Shown here piece after piece: positions 51,244-59,800 of a DNA stretch of 64,000 bases. This stretch comes from Arthrobacter horti (GTDB lineage Bacteria; Actinomycetota; Actinomycetes; Actinomycetales; Micrococcaceae). Position 1 is the stretch's first letter, and every line of letters starts with the position of its first letter. The stretch covers positions 212,734 through 276,733 of the forward strand of contig NZ_JAVALS010000004.1 of assembly GCF_030731045.1 (NCBI RefSeq), in the 5' to 3' direction. The translations under genes and the position numbers were made by a program. The notes under the pieces are model-generated. The model saw nothing but the letters and a program-made list of their open reading frames with translations. It did no database searches and was not told the DNA's origin.

Positions 51244-52551
51244 TCAGGAACCAGCCCCCAGCATGGAGTGCCACAGGGCCGGGAAATCAGGCATGGTCTT
51301 GGCCGTGGTGCCGATGTCCTGCACGAAGGTGCCCGGGACCGCCAGGCCCCAGATGGCCCCCGCGGTGGCCATGCGGTGGTCGGCGTAGCTGTCCAGGACG
51401 GCGCCGTGCAGCGGGGCGGGCCGGATCACCAGGCCGTCCGCGGTCTCCTCGGCGTCCCCGCCCATGCGGCGGATCTCCGTGACGAGCGCCTCGAGCCGGT
51501 TGGTCTCGTGGCCGCGGAGGTGTGCGATGCCGGACAGGCGCGACGGCGAGTCGGCCAGGGCGCACAGCGCGGCCACGGTGGGGGCGAGTTCGCTCGTGTC
51601 CGCGAAGTCGCCGCCCTTGATGCCCGGGCCTCCGGTCACCACGAGAGTGCTGCCGTCCAGGGACACGGAGGCGCCCATACGGGCGAGAATGTCCCGCCAC
51701 AGGTCGCCCACCTGGGTGGTGGGGGAGGGCCAGTGCGGGACGCGGACGGTGCCGCCCGTGACGAGGGCGGCGGCCAGGAACGGGCCGGCGTTGCTGAGGT
51801 CCTGCTCGATCCGCACGTCGAACGCGCTGATGGGACCGGGGGAGACGAACCAGTGATCCGGCACCGAGTCGTCCACGGTGACGCCGAGGGAGCGCAGGAC
51901 CTCCACGGTCATCCGGATGTGGTCCAGGCTGGGGACCGGTTTGCCGGAGTGCTCGATGTGCAGCCCGTCGCGGAAGCGGGCGCCCACCAGCAGCAGGGCC
52001 GAGACGAACTGGCTGCTGCCGCTGGCGTCCAGCACCACATGGCCGCCGGGGACGACGCCGTCGCCCCGCACACTGAAGGGCAGCGCGGCCGGGGTGCCGC
52101 CGCCGTCGTCGCCGGTTACCGGGATGCCCAGGGCCTCCAGCGCCTGGATGATGGCGCCCATGGGGCGCAGGCGGGCGTGGGGGTCACCGTCGAATCGCGC
52201 TGTGCCGTGGCGGAGGGCCGCCAGTGGCGGGACGAAGCGCATGACCGTGCCGGCCAGGCCGCAGTCGATCGCCACATTCGACGACGGCGCGTCCGCGGGC
52301 ATCGGGGTGATCAGCAGATCGGGGCCGAAGGAACCGTCTCCGGGGATCTCCTCCACGCCGGCGCCCAGCGAGCGCAGGGCCGCGATCATGAGTGCGGAGT
52401 CGCGGGAGTGCAGAGGCGCCCGGAGCCGGGACGGGCCGTCCGCCAGCGCCGCGAGGACCAGATAGCGGTTGGTCAGGGACTTGGAACCGGGCACGGACAC
52501 CACGGCGTCCACGGGTCCGGTGGCGAGCGGGGCGGCCCAGGGCTGGGTCAC
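51244..52551 (-). CDS. aroA: 3-phosphoshikimate 1-carboxyvinyltransferase (EPSP synthase)
   Basis: About 435 residues of EPSP synthase. The shikimate-3-phosphate and PEP-binding motifs are VPGSKSLTNRYLVLAALA, DCGLAGTVMRF (in place of the usual GNAGTA, an actinobacterial variant), GSSQFVSALLL and the late DSYADHRMATAGA. It joins PEP to shikimate-3-phosphate in aromatic amino acid synthesis. GTG 52551 with AGGA seven bases upstream is preferred; a TTG at 52569 would add six residues. It lies between the DoxX gene and rsgA with almost no gaps. Confidence 0.95.
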   Translation of the reverse strand: MTQPWAAPLATGPVDAVVSVPGSKSLTNRYLVLAALADGPSRLRAPLHSRDSALMIAALRSLGAGVEEIPGDGSFGPDLLITPMPADAPSSNVAIDCGLAGTVMRFVPPLAALRHGTARFDGDPHARLRPMGAIIQALEALGIPVTGDDGGGTPAALPFSVRGDGVVPGGHVVLDASGSSQFVSALLLVGARFRDGLHIEHSGKPVPSLDHIRMTVEVLRSLGVTVDDSVPDHWFVSPGPISAFDVRIEQDLSNAGPFLAAALVTGGTVRVPHWPSPTTQVGDLWRDILARMGASVSLDGSTLVVTGGPGIKGGDFADTSELAPTVAALCALADSPSRLSGIAHLRGHETNRLEALVTEIRRMGGDAEETADGLVIRPAPLHGAVLDSYADHRMATAGAIWGLAVPGTFVQDIGTTAKTMPDFPALWHSMLGAGS

Positions 52552-52574
52552 GGCGGTGTCCTGCGGCAAAGCGG

Positions 52575-53036
52575 TCAGTGTCCCTTCGGGGGATTCGGCG
52601 TGGCGGAGGGGCGGTTGCTGGCTCGCCAGGCGAGGCTCGGCTTGCCCGCCGTGTCCACGGTGGCGAGCAGGGTGGCGCCCACGAGCGCCAGGTTCTTCAG
52701 GAGGCCACGACGGCGGGCGGCGCGGCCCTCCTTGCTGGTGGCGTCCGCGGCGCGGTAATCAATCAGGGTGGAGCAGGCGGCGGAGCCGGCCAGCAGGAGC
52801 GCGGCGAAACGGGGGAAGCGGCCCAGGGCGTAGAGACCGCCGGCGCCCACCTGGACTCCGGCCGTGATGCGGTTCAGGGCGGCGTCGCCGAGTTCCACGG
52901 GGAGGGCGTCAGCGGCGCGGCGGACCAGAGCGGATGGACGCCGCTCCGGATCCTGCGCGGCCTTGGCCTTGGCGATGCCTTCGGAGATGAAGCTGCTGGC
53001 GATGAGCGGACGGGCCAGGAATCGGACCACTGACAT
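52575..53036 (-). CDS. DoxX-family membrane protein
   Basis: A 153-residue protein with four hydrophobic helices and the DoxX-type pattern FLARPLIASSFISEGIAKAK at the N-terminus, then ITAGVQVGAGGLYALGRFP and LLKNLALVGATLLATVD. AAGGAG lies before ATG 53036; the longer open frame upstream reads into the sigR control region and is not used. DoxX proteins of actinobacteria are linked to redox or thiol stress, and this one sits back-to-back with sigR and the SigR promoter. Exact function unknown. Confidence 0.82.
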   Translation of the reverse strand: MSVVRFLARPLIASSFISEGIAKAKAAQDPERRPSALVRRAADALPVELGDAALNRITAGVQVGAGGLYALGRFPRFAALLLAGSAACSTLIDYRAADATSKEGRAARRRGLLKNLALVGATLLATVDTAGKPSLAWRASNRPSATPNPPKGH

Positions 53037-53107
53037 GGGATCTCCTTGCGTCTGGTTGGCGGTCACCGGAGGTGAGTCCGGGGCACCCCCTAGTCTTGCA
53101 TCTTTGC

Positions 53108-53133
53108 GGAATATTTGCCGTCCCTGCGCCGTT
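53108..53133 (+). promoter_or_regulatory. SigR-type promoter (GGAAT-18-GTT) of sigR
   Basis: GGAAT at 53108-53112 and GTT at 53131-53133 are separated by exactly 18 bases, the known SigR/SigH consensus. It points at the sigR gene, so the sigma factor should induce itself during thiol oxidation. Transcription would begin near 53140, giving a leader with a GAGGAGAG ribosome site before ATG 53191. Confidence 0.8.
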
Positions 53134-53190
53134 CTTGACCTCAGTGATGGAGCGGGTGCACACCCGCAAGGAACAGCGTGAGGAGAGTCG

Positions 53191-53958
53191 ATGCCTGCGG
53201 TTCTTGAGCGCACACTGGCACCACCGACCGTAGACTTGGCTCCGATGAACACCACGGATTCGCAAGCCCAGGAACCAGGCGCTGAGAGCGGCCGTCCGGG
53301 CCCGGGGAACGACCCCCGGGTGGAGGACAGCGAGCTGGACGTCAGTACGGAGAGCGTCGACGCGCGTCGCGCCCGCTTCGAGCGTGACGCCATGCAGTAC
53401 GTGGACCAGCTGTACTCGGCCGCCATGCGGATGGCCCGGAACCCGGCGGACGCCGAGGACCTGGTGCAGGAGGCCTACACCAAGGCGTTCTCCGCATTCC
53501 ACCAGTACAAGCCGGGGACCAACCTCAAGGCCTGGCTGTACCGCATCCTGACCAACACCTACATCAACCTGTACCGCAAGCGTCAGCGTGAGCCGCTGCA
53601 GTCCCATGGCGAGACCATCGAGGACTGGCAGCTGGCACGCGCCGAGTCGCACACCTCCACGGGCCTGCGCTCGGCGGAGACGGAGGCGCTCGATCACCTC
53701 CCCGACTCGGATGTGAAGCGCGCCCTGCAGGCGATCCCTGAGGAGTTCCGCCTGGCGGTGTACTTCGCGGACGTCGAGGGCTTCGCGTACAAGGAGATCT
53801 CGGAAATCATGAACACCCCGATCGGGACCGTGATGTCCCGCCTGCACCGCGGCCGCAGGATGCTCCGAGAGCTCCTGGCCGAGTATGCGGCCGACCGGGG
53901 ATTCGGACCGGCACGTCCTGCCGCTTCGGACAAAGCATCAGTGGAGAAAGCGAAATGA
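53191..53958 (+). CDS. sigR: ECF sigma factor SigR/SigH (thiol-oxidative stress)
   Basis: A 255-residue group 4 sigma factor. Region 2 has [40 protein letters not shown] and [16 protein letters not shown]; region 4 has [20 protein letters not shown] and [16 protein letters not shown]. The C-terminus runs into the rsrA start (ATGA). ATG 53191 follows GAGGAGAG on the transcript from the SigR promoter. A second start, ATG 53245 (residue 19), sits just after an internal TAGACT box, so a short form of 237 residues is also likely. SigR drives genes for disulfide stress such as thioredoxin. Confidence 0.95.
   Translation: MPAVLERTLAPPTVDLAPMNTTDSQAQEPGAESGRPGPGNDPRVEDSELDVSTESVDARRARFERDAMQYVDQLYSAAMRMARNPADAEDLVQEAYTKAFSAFHQYKPGTNLKAWLYRILTNTYINLYRKRQREPLQSHGETIEDWQLARAESHTSTGLRSAETEALDHLPDSDVKRALQAIPEEFRLAVYFADVEGFAYKEISEIMNTPIGTVMSRLHRGRRMLRELLAEYAADRGFGPARPAASDKASVEKAK
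53231..53236 (+). promoter_or_regulatory. Internal -10 box (TAGACT) of sigR
   Basis: Inside the 5' end of sigR. Transcription would begin near 53243, two bases before the in-frame ATG 53245, giving a near-leaderless message for a shorter sigma factor. Confidence 0.5.
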
Positions 53959-54203
53959 AAGACTGCGAAGGCCTGGGCGACTGCGAAGACGCCCGTATTG
54001 AACGGATCTATGAATACCTCGACGGTGCGCTGCCCCGTGCGGACGTCGATGAGATCAAGGATCACCTGGCGAACTGCCCCAATTGCCTCGAGCAGCACGA
54101 CCTGGAGTGCATGATCCGTTCCATGGTGAAGCGCTCCTGCACGGAGGCCGCGCCCGCGCAGCTCAAGCAGAGCATCCTGGATAAGATTCACGCCGCCCGC
54201 TGA
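53955..54203 (+). CDS. rsrA: Zinc-binding anti-sigma factor RsrA
   Basis: An 82-residue ZAS-domain anti-sigma factor. The H-x3-C-x2-C motif is HLANCPNC (His37, Cys41, Cys44) and an upstream Cys10 completes the zinc site, as in Streptomyces RsrA. Cys4, Cys52 and Cys62 are additional thiols. Reduced RsrA holds SigR; disulfide formation between zinc ligands releases it. The ATG overlaps the sigR stop, ensuring balanced synthesis. Confidence 0.93.
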   Translation: MKDCEGLGDCEDARIERIYEYLDGALPRADVDEIKDHLANCPNCLEQHDLECMIRSMVKRSCTEAAPAQLKQSILDKIHAAR

Positions 54204-54311
54204 GCTTGGCCGGCCACCCCGTCGTCGTCGTCGTGATTTCGCGCCCGTGACCTCCCCATGGGAGACTGGAGGGCAGCTCTTCACGAGTGACGAACGAAAA
54301 GGAGTCGAGCT

Positions 54312-54386
54312 ATGAGCAAGCGCGCACGCAAGCGTCGTGACCGCAAGCGCGGCGGTGCCAACCACGGCAAGCGCCCCAACACCTGA
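54312..54386 (+). CDS. Ribosomal protein bL37 (24 residues)
   Basis: A 24-residue, highly basic protein that reads SKRARKRRDRK, then GGANHGKRPNT. The NHGKRPN end and size match the actinobacterial 50S protein bL37 described from mycobacterial ribosomes. AAGGAG lies eight bases before the ATG and a strong terminator follows. It is too short for usual gene callers. It would bind 23S rRNA. Confidence 0.85.
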   Translation: MSKRARKRRDRKRGGANHGKRPNT

Positions 54387-54432
54387 GCAGCTCCCACCCC
54401 GTGAGGGGTGACTGCTCGGCTTGCGCCGAACG

Positions 54433-54468
54433 GGAGAGGCCCGGAACCATCTGGTTCCGGGCCTCTCC
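54433..54468. terminator. Bidirectional terminator, 17-bp perfect stem
   Basis: Arms at 54433-54449 and 54452-54468 are exact complements around a 2-base centre (a 4-base loop in practice). It lies between the convergent bL37 and PadR genes. Confidence 0.8.
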
Positions 54469-54490
54469 TGCCGTATGCGTCAAAAAGGGG

Positions 54491-55093
54491 TCAGCGTTCA
54501 AACAGCTCCTTCGCCTCGGCCCGCGCCCGGTCCAGGACCCGGCGCAGGGAATCGACCTGGACGTCACTGAGCTCTCCGCGCGCCTTCTGCAGGCGGATGA
54601 GCATGAGCAGTTCGGAACGGAAGCCCTGCACGAGTTGCTCCGCGGCCTGGCTCCGGGCGAATGATCCGGCCTGCGTGGTGGCGTACGCTGTGGAGGCCGC
54701 CTCGGCGCGGGCCTGGCGGCTGGTGGCCGTCAGCTCGTCCTTGAGGGAGTGCATGGTGCTTCCGATGTCCTCGCGCAGGGTGTCCGCCAGGCGCCGGATG
54801 GAGGCTGTGATGTCATCCTCCACGGAGTTCAGCTCCTGCCGGCGGCGTTCCAGCTCGTGCCGTCCGGCTTCCGTGAGGGTGTAGCTGGTGCGGCGGCCGT
54901 CCACCTGGGTGGTGACCAGCCCCTCTTCCTCCAGCTTGGCCAGGCGCGGGTAGATGGTGCCGGCGCTGGGGGAGTAGGTGCCGTTGAAGCGGTCGCTGAG
55001 CGCCTTGATCAGTTCATAGCCGTGCTTGGCGCCATCCTCCAGCAGAGCCAGGAGGTAGAGCCGTAGGGCGCCGTGGGCGAAGACCGGGGGCAT
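54491..55093 (-). CDS. PadR-family transcriptional regulator
   Basis: A 200-residue regulator. The N-terminal winged helix has ALRLYLLALLEDGAKHGYELIKAL, SAGTIYPRLAKLEEEGLV and the wing DGRRTSYTLTEAGR, the PadR hallmark. A long helical C-terminal region (about residues 100-195) should form the dimer arm. GGAGG precedes ATG 55093, which overlaps the stop of the DUF4097 gene, so the two are read from one message. Three palindromes upstream of that message are its probable binding sites, implying self-control. Confidence 0.9.
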   Translation of the reverse strand: MPPVFAHGALRLYLLALLEDGAKHGYELIKALSDRFNGTYSPSAGTIYPRLAKLEEEGLVTTQVDGRRTSYTLTEAGRHELERRRQELNSVEDDITASIRRLADTLREDIGSTMHSLKDELTATSRQARAEAASTAYATTQAGSFARSQAAEQLVQGFRSELLMLIRLQKARGELSDVQVDSLRRVLDRARAEAKELFER

Positions 55094-55914
55094 CAGTGGG
55101 CCTCCTGACCGTTGTCCGCGGCATGCACCACGGAGATGTTCCCGGAGACCGAGTTGGTCCGGAGCACTACCAGATGCTCTTCCGGGCCGGTGATGGTCTT
55201 CACGGTGTTCTTGACCGGCATGTACCGCCGGGTGTCGATGACCACCTGGCCGGATCCCGTCTTGGCCGTCAGGTCCACACCGCACTCGCGGGGCAGCCGG
55301 ACGGTGACGTCGCCGGAGACCGTGTTGGCGCCGATGTCCTGAGTGTCCTGGGAGACGTCCAGCAGGATCTCCCCGGACACGTTGTTCAGCCGCACGTGGT
55401 TGAGGCGCCCTGTGGCCGTGACGGCTCCGGAGACGGTGTTGACGCTCAGGCTGCCGCGGTGCTCCCGGATCACGGCCTCGCCGCTGACGGAGTTGACGTC
55501 CAGGTGGGAGGCGGTGCGGTCCGCGACGACGGCTCCCGAGACGGTGTTGAGCGAGGTCTTGGACGTGGTGCCGCTGACCAGGCCGTCCCCGGCCACGGTG
55601 GAAGCGTCCACCTGGATGCCGGCCGGCACCGCGATGCTGAGCACCACGTGGTTCTCGTGCGAGCGGGTGACGCTGTTCATGACGTTCTTGAACCAGCCCT
55701 GCGGGCCCGGCTCCTGGTGGCGGATCTCCAGGCGGCCCGCCGTGAAGGCGATGTCCACGGGGTCGCCCGCGACCTCGGAGACCTCGATCCGCGTGACGGG
55801 CTCCTCATGGGTGACGATGTCGAACCGTCCGCTCACGATGCCCAGCTTCAGGGAGGTGACACCGTCCACGTCAATGGTCTGCGGGCCGGTCACCATCCAG
55901 CGTTCTTCTGCCAT
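55093..55914 (-). CDS. DUF4097 beta-helix protein
   Basis: A 273-residue protein built from beta-strand repeats with the recurring motif NTVSG or NSVSG (at least six copies), as expected for a DUF4097 parallel beta-helix. There is no signal peptide or membrane helix in it. DUF4097 genes are commonly coupled to PadR regulators, as here by ATGA overlap. The function of the family is not known; a role in membrane-stress signalling has been considered. First gene of the two-gene unit. Confidence 0.85.
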   Translation of the reverse strand: MAEERWMVTGPQTIDVDGVTSLKLGIVSGRFDIVTHEEPVTRIEVSEVAGDPVDIAFTAGRLEIRHQEPGPQGWFKNVMNSVTRSHENHVVLSIAVPAGIQVDASTVAGDGLVSGTTSKTSLNTVSGAVVADRTASHLDVNSVSGEAVIREHRGSLSVNTVSGAVTATGRLNHVRLNNVSGEILLDVSQDTQDIGANTVSGDVTVRLPRECGVDLTAKTGSGQVVIDTRRYMPVKNTVKTITGPEEHLVVLRTNSVSGNISVVHAADNGQEAH

Positions 55915-55933
55915 GTCTGCCTCCTCGGATCAT

Positions 55934-55981
55934 GCGATATATCGCGTTGCTGAATTCACGATATATCGCGATATATCGCGA
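55934..55981. promoter_or_regulatory. Triple palindromic operator (CGATATATCG x3) for the PadR unit
   Basis: Three copies of CGATATATCG start at 55935, 55959 and 55969. The first is part of the 12-bp palindrome GCGATATATCGC and the last of the 16-bp palindrome TCGCGATATATCGCGA. Centres are 24 and 10 bases apart. The array lies 20-67 bases before the DUF4097 start and probably overlaps its promoter. Confidence 0.75.
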
Positions 55982-56003
55982 GTCAAGGGGTGCTTAAACG
56001 AGT

Positions 56004-56060
56004 TGAGTGCTCAGTTGTGGCGGGATCCGGGCGAAAGATCCGACCACAACTGAGCACTCA
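56004..56060. repeat. Long inverted repeat (17-bp stem plus inner 5 bp)
   Basis: Arms at 56004-56020 and 56044-56060 are exact complements; two mismatches then five more pairs follow inward, with a 9-base loop. It lies just after the SGNH-like gene (minus strand) and before the PadR operator. It may terminate that gene, but no T-run follows. Confidence 0.75.
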
Positions 56061-56078
56061 GCGTGGGTCTTGGAGGCG

Positions 56079-56735
56079 TCAGCTGGTCGGCTCGGTGATC
56101 CTCAGCCACTGGAACCAGCCGCGGTGCAGCACCAGCCACGCCATCAGGCCATAACCGGCCTGGCCGGGGGAGCCGGCGTTCGCTGCGAGGTCGTTGCGCC
56201 ACTGCTCATGGTTCAGCAGCGGGGAGAAGGTGTCCACGTACAGGTGGTGCCGCCGCGTGGTGACATCGGCGAAGGCCGTGTTGAGTTCGGCCAGACGGCG
56301 GTTCTGCGTCGGGTCCAGCGTAGGCGGCGGGCCCACCACGAACACGGACACACTGGCCTGGGAGGCGTGGTCCAGGATGTTGGCCAGGTTCAGACGGCTC
56401 CGGGCCGTCGACTGGCCGAACTGGATGTCGCGCCCTGACAGGCCGATGACCAGGCGGTTCTCGAAGCCCTGGCCGAAGCGGCGTCCGGTCTCCTCGGCCC
56501 ACCGCGCGGCGAGGCCCTCGGTGCCCTCCTCCGGGCTGGGGAGGGAGTAGCTCTCCAGGGAGAACTCGTCCCGGGGTGTGCGGGCCAGGACACGGCCGTA
56601 CCAGCCGAGTGCCCGCGGGTCGCCTGCCCCCGCCAGCAGCTCGTCCCCGATGGCCGCGATTCGAAGTTTCCGGTCCTCCACAATGTCCTTTCGGGCGTCC
56701 GACGCGCCGCTGCGGGGCGCTGGGTTCTGTTCCAT
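56079..56735 (-). CDS. SGNH/GDSL-fold protein lacking catalytic residues
   Basis: A 218-residue protein with the SGNH-hydrolase pattern: block I reads AAIGDELLAGAGDP (Ser replaced by Glu), a middle block reads IGLSGRDIQFG, and VVGPPP is typical of the fold. The last block, normally DxxH, reads NAGSPGQAGYGLMAWL, so the His and Asp are also absent. Substrate hydrolysis by the normal mechanism is therefore unlikely, and it may be a binding or regulatory pseudoenzyme. No signal peptide. It lies between two hairpin regions and is probably transcribed alone. Confidence 0.75.
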   Translation of the reverse strand: MEQNPAPRSGASDARKDIVEDRKLRIAAIGDELLAGAGDPRALGWYGRVLARTPRDEFSLESYSLPSPEEGTEGLAARWAEETGRRFGQGFENRLVIGLSGRDIQFGQSTARSRLNLANILDHASQASVSVFVVGPPPTLDPTQNRRLAELNTAFADVTTRRHHLYVDTFSPLLNHEQWRNDLAANAGSPGQAGYGLMAWLVLHRGWFQWLRITEPTS

Positions 56736-56746
56736 TAAACGACGAA

Positions 56747-56852
56747 ACGCCCACCGGAGGTGCGGAAGGCCCCTCCGGTGGGCGTGTGCGCACGGTTCCC
56801 GGGCCGCCGTCGTCGGCCGTGAAGCACGACGGCGGCGGCCCGGGAGCCGTGC
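56747..56852 (-). terminator. Two tandem hairpins after kgd
   Basis: The first hairpin is a 14-bp stem (56747-56760 with 56772-56785). The second is a long GC-rich imperfect stem (about 56789-56816 with 56824-56852). They fill the 123-bp gap between kgd and the SGNH-like gene and should end the kgd transcript. Confidence 0.65.
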
Positions 56853-56858
56853 ACAGGA

Positions 56859-59800
56859 TCAGTCGCGGTGGTCGAACGCCTGCTGCATCAGCAGGGTGTT
56901 CTCCGCGGCGTGGCGCTTGCCGGTGCCGGCGGCCGTGGAGGCCGAGGCGGGACGGCTGACCACGCGGACCGGGCGGTCCAGCGACGGGACCAGGTTCAGC
57001 GCCATGAAGCCCCACGGACCCTGGTTGGCCGGCTCGTCCTGAGCCCACGCGACATCCGCGTTCGGGTACTTGGCCAGCTCGGCCTGGATCTCCTCGGTGG
57101 GCAGCGGGTAGAGCTGCTCGACGCGGACGATCGCGGTGCTGGTGTCCTGGGCCTTGTCCCGGTTGGCCAGCAGGTCGTAGTACAGACGGCCCGCCACCAG
57201 GATGACGCGCTTGACGCCGTTGGGATCCAGCGGGGCGTGCTCGCCGATGACCGTGCGGAAGCCGCCCGTGGTGAAGTCCTCCACCGGGCTGGCGGCGCCC
57301 TTGAGGCGCAGCAGCTGCTTCGGGGTGAAGATGATCAACGGCTTGTGCGGGCGGCTGTATGCCTGGCGGCGCAGCAGGTGGAAGTGGTTCGCGCCCGTGG
57401 TAGGCTCCGCCACCACCATGTTGTTCTCGGCGCACATCTGCAGGAAGCGTTCGATGCGGGCGGAGGAGTGGTCCGGGCCCTGGCCCTCATAACCGTGCGG
57501 GAGCATGAGCACCAGGGAGGAGCGCTGGCCCCACTTCTGTTCGGCGGAGGAGATGAACTCGTCGATCACCGTCTGGGCGCCGTTGACGAAGTCACCGAAC
57601 TGCGCCTCCCACATGACCAGCGCGTCCGGACGCTCCACGGAGTAGCCGTACTCGAAGCCCATTGCCGCGTATTCGGAGAGCAGCGAGTCGTAGATCCACA
57701 GCTTGGCCTGGTCCGGGGACAGATTGGCCAGCGGCGTCCATTCGTTGCCGTTCTTTCGGTCGTGGAAGACGGCGTGGCGCTGCACGAAGGTGCCGCGGCG
57801 GGAGTCCTGGCCGGCCAAGCGGACCGGGACACCTTCCATGATCAGCGAGCCGAATGCAGCGATCTCGCCGAAGCCCCAGTCGATGCCGCCTTCGCGGGAC
57901 ATCTGCTCGCGCTTCTCCAGGAGCTGCTTGAGCTTGGGGTGGACGGTGAAGCCGTCCGGGATGGCCAGGTGGGCCGCGCCGATTTGGGCCAGGGTGGCCG
58001 CGGAGATGGCCGTGGTGGTCGGGGTGTTGACCAGGCTGTCGTTCCGCTGGGCCATGGGGCGCTCGATGCCGGAGACGGCGGCCGAATCGGAAGTGATGAC
58101 CGGCAGCGGGGAGGTCTGGGCCGCATGGGTCTCCGCGAACACCCGCTCCAGCCGCTCCTGGTAGTCGCGCAGCAGCTGCTCGGCTTCCTCTTCCGTGATG
58201 TCGCCGCGGCCGATGAGGGCCTCGGTGTAGAGCTTGCGGACGCTGCGCTTGGCCTCGATCAGGTTGTACATGAGCGGCTGGGTCATCGAGGGGTCGTCGC
58301 CCTCGTTGTGACCGCGGCGGCGGTAGCAGACCATGTCGATCACGACGTCCTTGTGGAACCGCTCGCGGAACTCGAAGGCCAGCTGGGCCACGCGGACCAC
58401 GGCCTCCGGGTCGTCGCCGTTCACGTGGAACACCGGGGCCTGGATCATCTTGGCGACGTCCGTGGAGTAGGTGGAGGAACGCGAGGACGACGGCGAGGTG
58501 GTGAAGCCCACCTGGTTGTTCACGATCACGTGGATGGTGCCGCCGGTGCGGTAACCGCGCAGCTGGGAGAGGTTGAGGGTCTCCGCCACGACGCCCTGGC
58601 CGGCGAAGGCCGCGTCGCCGTGTACCAGGATCGGGAGCACGGGGAAGGCCGTGCCCTGGTTCAGGAGGTCCTGCTTGGCGCGGACGATGCCTTCCAGCAC
58701 GGAGTCCACAGCCTCGAGGTGGGACGGGTTGGCGGCGAGGTACACCTTGGTGGCGTTGCCGGCCTCGGAGGTGAAGGTGCCCTCGGTGCCGAGGTGGTAC
58801 TTCACGTCACCGGAGCCCTGCACGCTGCGCGGGTCCTGGGTGCCCTCGAACTCGCGGAACACCTGGGCGTACGTCTTGCCGGCGATGTTGGTCAGCACGT
58901 TCAGGCGGCCACGGTGGGCCATGCCGATGGCGACCTCGTCCAGGCCCTTGTCCGCGGCGTCGGAGATGATCGCGTCCAGCAGCGGAATGAGGGACTCGCC
59001 GCCCTCCAGGGAGAAGCGCTTCTGGCCGACGAACTTGGTCTGCAGGAAGGTCTCGAAGGCCTCCGCGGCATTCAGGCGGGAGACGATGCGCAGCTGCTCT
59101 TCACGGCTGGGCTTGGAGTACGGGTGCTCGATCTCATCCTGGAACCACTGGCGCTCCTCGGGATCCTGGATGTGCATGTACTCGATGCCGGTGGTGCGGC
59201 AGTACGCGTCACGCAGGACGCCCAGGATGGTGCGGAACTTCAGGAACTGCTTGCCGCCGAAGCCGCCCGTGGGCCACTCGCGGTCCAGGTCCCACAGGGT
59301 CAGGCCGTGGTTGATGACGTCCAGGTCCGGGTGCTTGCGCTGGACGTACTCGAGCGGATCGGTGTCCGCCATGAGGTGGCCGCGCACGCGGTAGGAGTGG
59401 ATGAGCTGCTGGATGCGGGCGACCTTGTTGATCTCGTCCGAGGGGTCCACCTGGACGTCCGGGCTCCAGCGCACGGGCTCGTACGGGATGCGGAGCTCTT
59501 CGAAGATGTCGTCGTAGAAGTCCTGCTCGCCCAGCAGCAACTGATGAACGATGCGCAGGAACTCGCCGGAACCGGCACCCTGGATGACGCGGTGATCGTA
59601 GGTGGAGGTCAGGGTGATGATCTTGCCCACGGCCATCTCGGCGAGCTTCTTCTCGCTGGAGCCCTGGAACTCGGCCGGGTACTCGAGGGCACCGACGCCG
59701 ATGATGGCGGCCTGGCCCTTGGAGAGGCGGGGCACGGAGTGCACGGTGCCGATGCCGCCCGGGTTGGTCAGGGACACCGTGGTGCCGGCGTGGTCGTCCG

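Noticed and set aside
49254..52758. Long plus-strand frames opposite hisN, rsgA, aroA and the DoxX gene
   Set aside because: All are explained by high GC at third positions of the real minus-strand genes.
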